In this document: piece by piece, positions 12,056 to 21,116 of the stretch
Numbering within the stretch: the first letter of the stretch is position 1
Layout: each line of letters starts with the position of its first letter
The notes under the pieces: generated by a model
Databases searched by the model: none
What the model was told of the DNA's origin: nothing
What the model saw: only the letters and a program-made list of their open reading frames with translations
Source: Chlorokybus atmophyticus
Lineage: Eukaryota > Streptophyta > Chlorokybophyceae > Chlorokybales > Chlorokybaceae
Reading direction: 5' to 3'
Assembly: GCA_009103225.1 (NCBI GenBank)
Contig: RHPI01003536.1
Coordinates: forward strand, 145,195 to 171,958
DNA length: 26,764 nt
Made by a program: the position numbers and the translations under genes

Positions 12056-13011
12056 AGGTATTAGGTCACCGCATTGCCTGTAGGTCACCGCATGCTTTGT
12101 ATCAGACATTAACCAAATCATCGTTGCAAGCTTGATCTCCCTTTATCCGCGTTGTAGTTCATGGTGTACTGGTATATCTTATTCACATGCAGTGTTGTTG
12201 CATATGCATCAACCAAAGCAAACTTCAACAGATATGCTTATGTGTTGTGTTTGCAACTTCATGTTGGGATCCACCTGTGTCGTCACTAAACGACTTTTGA
12301 CAACAGATAACTGCTGGGTTGTTAAGTTTTTATCGCCTCGTTATGTGTGTGCCATTATCCTAGAAAGCTCGAAATTATGGCATATCTTACATCAATATGC
12401 ACTGTGACGTTACATAAGACCATCAGTGAAGTCAGAATGGGATGCTTAGATTTGTAGTGTAAACTCATAGTCAAACGCTTCAAACACTTTAGAATCCCAA
12501 CGCCTACAAGGACACGTTGTGCTTGACGATGTTTTACAAGCCACTGTGCATTCTCACTCCCCTTTACCATTGTGCACAATGACGGTCCCATACAAGCTGT
12601 GATTAACATCTTCATAACACACGGTTGTGCTTGTTGTGAGACTGCATGTGCATCGGATTTGCATGTGCGTAATGCCCTTGGCAGCCTGTGTACACCATCT
12701 CCAGCACCATTGCATCCCATGCACTACATCCCCATCACGCAACTACACACATTACTGCATTGCCCTTTTGACACAAGCTGTTGTTAAGTGAAAATTCGAA
12801 AAATGTCGTGCCAGTCATAGAGTTCTGCATTGCAAGTGCTATGACAGTCTCAGCCCACACACAGCGCGGGGGGGGGGACTAGTACAGCAACATCGACATA
12901 CAAAGCTACATTTGTCAGCCATGCCTATCACACTGCAAACATAGCACACGGTAGACACCACTGCAGGCACAGGTAGCTATGTATATCCTATACAATTGTA
13001 CACAGTAATGT

Positions 13012-13016
13012 TACAT
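13012..13016 (-). terminator. Candidate TGTAA polyadenylation signal for S1/P1 nuclease
   Basis: On the minus strand TGTAA lies 21 nt beyond the end of the nuclease stop codon, within CATGTAACATT. The position is plausible for a chlorophyte-type signal. Confidence 0.45.
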
Positions 13017-13037
13017 GAGTGACAGCAGCAATAACAG

Positions 13038-15113
13038 TCAACTAGCGAGCGCCAAGGAAGGCGCCGCAAACACTCCATTCAATATGTGGGCTAATCGCAC
13101 GCCCGCTTGAGCCAACCGCAGTTGGACCACCGGCCATCTCGTCTGAAAATAGTCATCTGCAATGAACCACATCATGTAACGTGTTGTGCATTATAGTCTT
13201 AGTGTATACAATATATGTCATGGTATACAGTGTACATCATGGTATGCATGAAAACTCACCTCCCAGCACGGCCCCATCTGGTGCGCCCGCATACGCATAT
13301 TTACAAGCCAGATGCACACTTTCTACAGCATACCTATACCAGCAGCAGTACAACTTCACTTCTGTGTTGCAAATGTAGTATGCACCAGCAGATGGAACAA
13401 CGGACACACATATGATACCACACAGCCACTCTTCATAGCACTCACCTTGCTGGACAGACGTATGTATACGGTGCGCGACTGCCACTGCAAAGGTCCCACT
13501 TGCCCACAAAAGGCTCCCAGATACCCTGCAATACGACACAATGATGATGGTCATGGCTGATTAACACACATCGTTGACAATAGAATCATGTAGCATGCAG
13601 TCACCTCGAGTTTTTGCAGCAAGTCTTGTAGAACCAACGCCGGACTGTTGTGAAAGAACTTCTCCTTTGCATGGTCGATGATGCGTTCATCCCAAACCTG
13701 TTGGGTCAGAAGTTGGTGTCACAAGGAATTGATATGGTAGTGTAACTGTGCAACCGATGAAACTGAACAGTCCTGCCAACAACAATGTACCTGATGCAAG
13801 TTGGCCACTCTGCCTTCAAAGTGGACGTGAATAGTGTTGCCGCCGCGGTCAGAAGTAAACGCAACATGAAGGGGCTGTGACAATGGACACACTCTTATTG
13901 GCATTTCTCTTGGGCATTACCACGCAAATACACAATGTACACATACCTGGTGGATGTCACCGACTATGTGTGTGAGAAACATCAAAGCTTGGCTGAGGTT
14001 GACTGCCAAGGCAAGGGACTGTCATTATGTGTTGGAGACATACAATATGTGGATTGGGACAAAGGCAGCTGCTTGTGCTTACAATTGGAGTGCGTTTGTA
14101 GCTGAATGGTGTAATTCCAAATGGCGCCGGCTGCGCATGCGCCTCGCACGCCGTTCGCATAGCAATCCCCTGTGCATGCATGTGCATCCAAAGCCTTACT
14201 ATTTTGGTTGAACACTTCGTAATTCATACAAGGCATCAGCTTTGTGCATGCCTGTGAGTGCAATTACAGTTTACTGTGATCATTATTCGCTCCTATGTGT
14301 ATGAGCGGACAGGCGCTCTTGTTTCAAGTGTGCACATGCGCGCAGTCTTGCTCGCTTGTACAATCATTGTGTGCAGACCTGTGTTGTCAAGTGCAAGTAT
14401 ACACATGCACACTTGTCCATGCACACGATCCTAGATTGTGCCATGCACTGATACCCACTCATGCACCAGTGACGCACACGCCAGCAAACAGACTATTGCC
14501 ACGTGTCCACATTGCTCGTGCATTTCTTACGCGAAGCGTTGTATCCGCACTGGAGGTCCGGCGTGTCAATGAAGTGAAGTGGGTAACTCCACGGCAGGAA
14601 ATCGCGCACGGCATCTGCCCAATTTGCCGCTGCAGCCAGAGACCCTGAACAAATGAAACCAAGCACAACACAGTACCAGTATGAATTGACAACACCGCAG
14701 CAACTATCATGCAAGCAGTAGGTTGATTGCATGCTAACCGTATTTGGTGCTTGCAAGCAGCTGCCTCACTGCAGCAGAGGCTTCATTGCTGAGCTTGTGC
14801 TACAAAACAGGGAGGAGAGAAGAAAGAAAACAACAACAGCGTCAATCACAACATTAAACACAAGGTAACAATGTTTGACCAATCGCACGCACAGCAGCAA
14901 TGGCAGCAAATTCGCATGTGTAGTGTTAAGAGCTGGTCCATGTCCCACAATTCGTGTACAAGTTAATTTGCTGCTCACCGTAGCGATGTCAGCAATGATC
15001 TCATGCCCAATTGGCCCCCAAGCATGGCAGATCGTGCTGGCAGCGAGGAGGAGCACAATCGGTAATAAGAGGCGGCCAGCCACCGATGATGGCGGCGACA
15101 ATGATGACGACAT
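13038..15113 (-). CDS. S1/P1-type zinc nuclease, secreted
   Basis: This family cuts single-stranded DNA and RNA using three zinc ions and acts in the secretory pathway or vacuole. Ten exons join in phase: 15113-14979, 14799-14739, 14644-14531, 14169-14083, 14002-13947, 13874-13791, 13697-13605, 13525-13446, 13333-13260, 13156-13038, for 300 aa. A clear signal peptide ends in ICHA; the mature chain starts AWGPIGHEIIADIA, so Trp1 and His6 are in place. The other ligands are visible in NWADAVRDF (Asp), YPLHFIDTPD (His), FLTHIVGDIHQPLHV (His, Asp, His) and NLHQVWDERI (His, Asp). CGYNASRDCYANG and GAIWNYT follow the family pattern and include N-glycosylation sites. The C-terminal part has VHLACKYAYAG and QAGVRLAHILN. 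I chose the ATG at 15113, which begins a clean signal peptide; one at 15140 would add nine residues. All nine introns are GT-AG. Confidence 0.96.
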
Positions 15114-15615
15114 GCTGCGGGAGGACACACACAAACACACTCAGAAAAACTATAACAAATAAACAATGCAAGCCAAGTAGGGAGTACAACAGCCAGAAGC
15201 TGCACATGAAGCCTGTAGAGGGTAAGACTGAACACTGAAGCAAGCGGGGACATCAAACACGAAATTTCAAACTGACCGTCCCTTCGTCGTCCTCGTCGTC
15301 GTCTGCCTTCCCCTGCCCCCCGTCGTCCTTCGCCGCCGCCGCCGCCGGATATCAGATCTGCAAGACTTATTCAAATTCAAATTTGCACCAGGCTCAAGTG
15401 GTTATCAAGCAGCGGATTACGATATCGTCTTATCACATCAAAGCAGGCGTTAGGGTTTGGAAGCAGTAAAAAATACCGGCGGAAAAAGTGAGCGGCGGCA
15501 TTGGCGGAGGTGTTGGCGGCATGGTGGATGGAGGAGACGTGCGTGTGGCCCTGCGGTGTACATGTCCATGGTAAGTACAACCGGTCAGATTGCAGCGGAC
15601 ACGCTGTGAAGGGGA
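15114..15615. promoter_or_regulatory. Divergent promoter region, S1/P1 nuclease and TFIIA small subunit
   Basis: About 500 bp separate two divergent start codons, so it must hold both promoters. It contains a pyrimidine-rich CGTCGTC/CGCCGCC stretch at about 15282-15348 and a small AAATTCAAATTTG inverted repeat near 15372-15384. A 17-codon upstream ORF (15520-15573) precedes the TFIIA start. CCCGCAG directly before the nuclease ATG and GATTGCAG 20 nt before the TFIIA ATG resemble 3' splice sites of leader introns. Confidence 0.55.
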
Positions 15616-16302
15616 ATGGCGCAATTTGAGCTTTATCGCAAGAGTACGCTGGGGTTGACGCTGACGGATGCCCTGGATGAGATGGTCTCGGCAGGCGTGC
15701 TACCGCCGCAGCTGGCTGTCAAGTTCCTGTTGCAGTTTGACAAGGTCAGGCTTAATTGAAAAACGCTCCCGCGCGATGCTTGCACAATTTCTCGCTAATC
15801 AGTCACAATTAAGCTGCTTGCTTCGAGTCGTGCGTTGGAGAAGTCCGTCAGCAGTTTGTAGAATTTTTAACACTACAATGGTTGGTTTGATTACTTGCCT
15901 GCGTGCCTGAAGTCTAGCAGCTTGCCAAAAGCAGAGATCTGATTGATGATGGTCAGTGACTTTGCTGCTATGCCTGTCACATTGCTGAAACATGGTGGCC
16001 TGCTTGCAGTCCATGAACAACGCGCTAGCTACACAGGTGAAGCAGAAGGTCAACTTCAAGGTCAGTTGAATCATTGATTGCAGCTGGCCAACTATCAAAT
16101 ACCAGTCCGTCGTGCAGCTTTGTTTACGTCCGTTTGAGGAGTTAAATATCTGCATGCGTAGGGTCATTTGCACACGTACAGATTCTGCGATAACGTGTGG
16201 ACTTTCATCCTGGAGAACGCTGTTTTCAAGACTGATTCCGGGAGCATTGTTGCGGACAAAGTGAAGGTTGTTGCCTGTGACAGCAAGATTATCAACCGAT
16301 AA
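15616..16302 (+). CDS. TFIIA-S: Transcription initiation factor IIA small (gamma) subunit
   Basis: This is the small subunit of TFIIA, which stabilises TBP on promoter DNA in the nucleus. Three exons, 15616-15744, 16010-16060 and 16162-16302, give 106 aa, the usual length. The N-terminal helical part begins [20 protein letters not shown] and continues [12 protein letters not shown]; the C-terminal beta-barrel has [19 protein letters not shown] and [15 protein letters not shown]. The wording is closest to plant TFIIA-S as I know it. All introns are GT-AG. The intron 15745-16009 is long for this window and contains another CAG acceptor near 15920 that I did not use. The stop is 111 nt before the next gene's start. 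Confidence 0.97.
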
Positions 16303-16413
16303 GCTTGTGGAGGTGACCACCTTTTGCTTGCCAGTGTTGCAGTATACATACGCTTGACACCATAAGTACACCTGTTGCCACAATATTGATGCGGTGTGCT
16401 TGGCTGTTGCAGC
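16303..16413 (+). other. 111-nt spacer between TFIIA small subunit and the G-patch gene
   Basis: No polyadenylation-type motif is seen. The spacer ends in TTGGCTGTTGCAG one base before the next ATG, a strong 3' splice-site context. This suggests a leader intron or processing within a longer transcript. Confidence 0.55.
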
Positions 16414-18605
16414 ATGCGCAATTACCAGTATGCTGATGATATGTTCTGGTCTTCCATTGTCTTGGACATTTGCAGGACTTATATCATGGACCCCGTTGTT
16501 GTGGAGCTTGACAATGGAGATGGGAGGCTGGAGGCACACATGCTGTCCCAGCGTGTTTATGGGAACGGTAGGGTAGCGATAGTGTTGATTGGTGAGAATG
16601 CTCAATTTGTGTTGAGCGAGAAGCTGTCGGCGGAGCAGCTAGGCGAGAATGAGTTCTTTTTCAAGGCAAGTCCCTGGAACCGAGGGCATGTCGTTAGTTG
16701 TAGACACGTGTTACCACATGTACAGACACACAGGTAGCCTTTTCGTTTTCCGTTCTGGTGTTCATACCGATGGTTGTGTGCTTGCAGACTTCGGCTCCAA
16801 ATGAAGGGCTGTTTGAACAGCTTGTACAGAAAGAGATGGTTCAAGTGCTGCGCACTGCAATAGTCAACAATGTGACATATCCAGTGTGTACGTTGACCAG
16901 TGAGTACCCTGCCTGCGGTTCTCTTTGTTATTCAGGCTGTCACAATGCTGCCACCCGCTAGCACATTACCAACACGTGCATCAACAGGCCGTCCTGTTGA
17001 TGAAGCCTGCAATGGTGCTGAGCAGCAGTTGACAGGCCAGTCTACAGCTTTTCCTGTTGAGGCCGGTCAGTCTGGTCAGTCTGTGCTAGCGGAGTTGGAG
17101 CCCAATGTCTTGCTCCACAGCAATGGCGAGCTCAAGGGAGACGACATTGCGGGCTGTCGCCTTAGTGTAGATAGGCATGTTGAAGCAGATTTGTCCGGGC
17201 CGTCATTGCCTGGTGCTAGTGTTCCCGACACTGTAGGTGGTGAGGGGTCGGTAATCCGGGACACGAAGAGAACAGCCTCTACCAACAGTGCAAACGGTGG
17301 CAACCAACAAAATTGGAACTGGAGCGCTGGGATTGAGCATAGGTTGCAGGAGCGTGCAGCCGAGGGTGCTGATGACCACCACCAGTCTTGGCGCCGCCCG
17401 AGCTTGTCAGATTTGCAGAAAGAACCATCTGTGTCCGTGGACTCCGACAATGTGGACTCGTTTAACATTCAAAGCGGAGGACAACCACTGTCAAGTTCAC
17501 AGCGGGGGTTTAAGCTGCTGGAAAAGATGGGCTGGCGCAAAGGAGTGGGCCTCGGCATACGGGAGGATGGACAGCAGGAGCCCATCACCATTGCTGTCAA
17601 GCGCGACCGGTGGGTGGCATTGCCTGTCAATGCTGTTGACCCGACTTGTGTTATGATGTTTGGGTGTAACAATGTATGGTTTGTGCGTGTGCGTGCAGGG
17701 CGGGGCTGCAGTCCTCGTGGAGGGATGTTGCTGATGGCAGTCAGCTATTCAAGGAAGACAACCTTCAGTTGCGGATCTGGCGCTTGTCCAAAAGCCGACA
17801 ACTACTCAATGACTCTACAGGTGTGAGATTGATTCATAACAGCTGATCTGGGTTGCATGTGCACGAGGTGACGCCCACTGTCAACTCTGTTTGTTGTTTG
17901 CATACCCTTGCACACCCTCCTGCGAGCCAGCGGTTGTGGGAATGTTTTGCATGGTGTTTGCTTGCAGAAGCAGAAGCTTCGGAGGATGCGTGGGGCACCC
18001 CCAATCAGCAGGAGTCCAATGGCAGTGCACCTGCTGCACACGCTGTGCTGCTCGCCAAGACGGACAATGAAGTTCCTGACACTTGGGATGCCTTTTCAGA
18101 CAGTCAGGTAAACATGCCTAACAAACCAACATGGCTGTTGTTCACCGCGAACTATGCTTAGAGCCTGTGACCTTCCCGCGCGTTGAACTCGCATCTTCTG
18201 CTGATGGTTGTACTTGTGTGTGGTTGCAGGAGTCTGTCACAGATGAGAGTGCACCTGACATGGCGCTGGCCGAACCATCTGGTGCGCACTTGGCTGCATC
18301 CATCGTGCAAAGCTCACCTCAAGTAGAAGAGTCAAGCGACAATGTTTATGATTTGAGTATGGTGTTGGCGCAGCTCAGGTGTGCTGGCCGTAGTGTGTAT
18401 TGGGGCTGTTGTCGTCGCTGATGGCTGGTTGTTCATATCGATTCGTTGCGTTGTAAACAGGGGCATGGAGGACAATTTTTCGGTTATATTGGATAACGCC
18501 TTGCGTGGAGCAATGGATGCATCCGCTCCAATAGGCGCAAGGGTTCACTCGGGCAGACAGTGGGTCGAAAGGTTGCAGAAAGCGTTGGAGTTGCTGCAGT
18601 TGTAG
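16414..18605 (+). CDS. G-patch (D111) domain protein
   Basis: Seven exons join in phase: 16414-16665, 16788-16883, 16936-17609, 17699-17820, 17968-18107, 18230-18378, 18461-18605, for 525 aa. The G-patch lies near residues 305-350, reading GFKLLEKMGWRKGVGLGIRE, then EPITIAVKRDRAGLQSSWRD across an intron. G-patch domains bind nucleic acid or activate DEAH-box helicases, usually in splicing or ribosome assembly; the partner here is unknown. Residues about 1-116 are a compact region with VVVELDNGDGRLEAHMLSQR and GRVAIVLIGENAQFVLSE, which I do not recognise. The rest is low-complexity, Ser/Asn/Glu rich, probably disordered, with a leucine-rich C-terminal helix ending LQKALELLQL. Intron 1 has a GC donor (AAG|GCAAGT). 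An upstream exon is possible because an acceptor-like TTGCAG abuts the start. Confidence 0.85.
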
Positions 18606-20046
18606 TGGCAAGTTGGGGCTTGCAGTCAAAGGCGAGTTGGACACACGTTGAGGTTTGGCACATCTGGAAGCATCAATGCCGTGATGAGAGAAGCTGCTTG
18701 CATACCGTACCTTGTGCACAAACATACAAATAGTCGGATACAAAGAGGGATGGTGCCCTAGCTACCTATGTGCTTGAGTTCTGGTTTGCGATATCACTCT
18801 TTGCGACAACAATTTCATGTACATTATGTGACTCTGTGACACCTCACTCAAGCGGCACGGATTGCTGCTGGCACTCGCTGACAATCTAGTGTAGTAGCTC
18901 GATGCGCTTGCAAGCAGCATGGTGACTCACCATCAGCTACTGCTGCACAGGTAAATGCTAAATGCCTGGGGCTGTGCATGTCGGGGTAGAGCCCATGGAC
19001 ATGGCAATGCACCGCCCGTGGTATACGTATTGGTGTGAAGAGCCCGCAGAGTCTTTGTTAAGAAGTAGCACATATCTTGCAATAACAATCAAAGACCCCT
19101 TGCTCGACCGGTCAACTTTTGCAATGCAAAAACAAAATCCTTGGAAATTTCACCGGTGCTGCTCTGGAAGCCTTTGTGGCACTACGGTATGGTTTGTGCT
19201 TTGCATCTAATGTTGTGGTAACAGGTTGCAACATGGCATTGCGCATATAAACTTGCTGTGTTGCAATGCTGCATATGTCACCCTCTGTGTAGTCAATTCT
19301 TAAATTCACGGGCATGTTGAACCCTAAGCATTACAACAAGGAGTGCAGCAAGCGGTTGCCCATGTCGGCGGGAACTAGGTCGCTGTGGCTTTGCGCAATC
19401 AAGTGTGAATGAAGGATTTCTTTTGGGTGCTGTAGCAATATCACCTAACTGTGATGCTACTGTTGTGATGACTTGTGTTTGTTGGCTTGAGTTGCGTGTG
19501 AGTTTATGCACAGAGGGTAGGAGTAGTGGTCGCAGGGTACGTAGCCGGTGGTCGAACATGTGTAAAGTAGTTGAGTATGTTGTTGACGTGCATGATTGGC
19601 ATGCAATGTGCATCATGTTCAAACGTGTGTGCTGCACTACTGCATGCACGCAATAGCGTCTACGACTTCCTATACACAAGTATCTGCCAGCAAAAACACA
19701 CACGCACATGCGCACACACGTACATGAGTTTGTGCACGGCAATCACCCGCCCAGCATGCCCCATGCAGTGCTGCGCAACTCGCTGACTGTGGCGGATGAC
19801 TATGCCCAAGGCTTGTCATAGACGTAATGCAAAATGCTGGCAAGTGAAGCCGCTACTCGTGCCCTTGCTTGTGCCTGCCTACCCTTCCTTGCCCTCCCTT
19901 ACTCCCTCTGGTTCAGTGCACTTAAGCTTACCTAATGGGCCCCCCACCCAGCATTGTCGTCGTTGCCTTACTTGTGTTATTGTTGAGTGAAGCTGTCAGA
20001 TGCTTGTGCTACTACTGATTGGCCCCACTTGTTGTATCCTATACTG
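18606..20046. other. Convergent intergenic region, no recognised gene
   Basis: About 1.4 kb lies between two converging genes. The longest open frame (19293-19742 minus) is Cys/Thr/Arg-rich, has no recognisable motif and no splice support. I see no RNA gene or repeat array. Confidence 0.6.
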
Positions 20047-21053
20047 TCACCTATAATAATCTGGGGGGTAGAAGCTGAAAGTGGGGCAGTCTCCGATGAG
20101 CCGGCAAGTGGCAATCCCAATGTAAGCGTTATAAGGGTCATCGTCGCAGCATTTGACCTCGCTTTTTGGAGCAAGCCACGAGCAATTGGCATCGGCATTG
20201 TCATCGGATTCATCGCACGTGATGTCGCAGAAGTGCAGTCCGGACTCGGGGTCCAACCGACACACGCCGTCGTGGTTGCAACTGCAAGTGTGTAGGGGCG
20301 GAGAGGTAAGAGGTAATGCTGTTGTTGTTGTTGTTGTTGTTGTTGTGACTTTCTACATGCACACGCACGCGCATGCACACACGCACACACGCTACGTTGT
20401 TGGAGGTCTCTATGGTAATCATGATGTGTACCTTCCCGGGCGGTTGAACTGGGGCGCGTTGGGGTCACAAAGTGTGACGCACGTGAAGTCGCGGCCACAC
20501 GTGCGGTTCTTGTTGTTGCCGCAGTGGCACGTGCCGCAATCGCACTGGCGGCCACATCCGTCGCGTATGACGGGGGCGAGAGGGCCCGGACCGGCGCACT
20601 CCGCCCCACTGCACCTTTGCTCACAAGTCTCGTGATAGGTTTGTGGCGTGCATCCGCACTGGTTTGGCACTCCTCCTGAGCACACGTTGCGTGGGTCAGT
20701 TAGTGCACTTTAGTTGTTCCGTGCAAGCAAGTGTCTGAGCACTTGCGCATAGACTATCCAATGTTTTATACTGCGCGTGCATATGTGTGCGCGCGCAGTA
20801 TGTGAGTGCGTGTGTGTCTGCTCGCGCATGTGTGCGTGGGCAAGCATGCAAATGCAGGTGTGCATGCGTGTGGCCTTTCCCTCAACACACCTCCATAGCA
20901 GACTTCGTTGGAAAACGGTGTTGGCTGGATGCATCCCCCACAATTGATTGCTCCCCCGCACCCATCAAGTCCCGTCCCACACGAGTAGTTCAAAGATTTA
21001 CAACTCACGGGCCCGCAGCCTGGCACACACACCACGCACACACATCAACACCG

Positions 21054-21116
<63 letters not shown>

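Larger units (their letters stand above)
11938..13037. other. Convergent intergenic region between UreD and S1/P1 nuclease
   Basis: This holds the 3' ends of two converging genes. The ORFs present, such as 12132-12407, have no family-like motif and no splice context. A run of nine to ten G lies near 12868-12877. I see no RNA gene or mobile element here. Confidence 0.6.

Noticed and set aside
12132-12407. 91-codon ORF between UreD and the nuclease
   Set aside because: Cys-rich without a recognisable pattern, no splice context, and located in a convergent 3' region.
15571-15595. GTAAGT...TGCAG resembling a 25-nt intron before TFIIA
   Set aside because: Too short for ordinary spliceosomal removal; the elements more likely belong to a larger leader intron or are chance.
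15799-16605. 268-codon open frame on the minus strand
   Set aside because: It is antisense to TFIIA exons and introns and to the start of the G-patch gene, crosses their splice sites and has no family motif. The plus-strand genes are certain.
19293-19742. 149-codon minus-strand ORF
   Set aside because: No motif, no hydrophobic or repeat pattern of note, and it lies between two converging gene ends. Length alone is weak evidence at this base composition.
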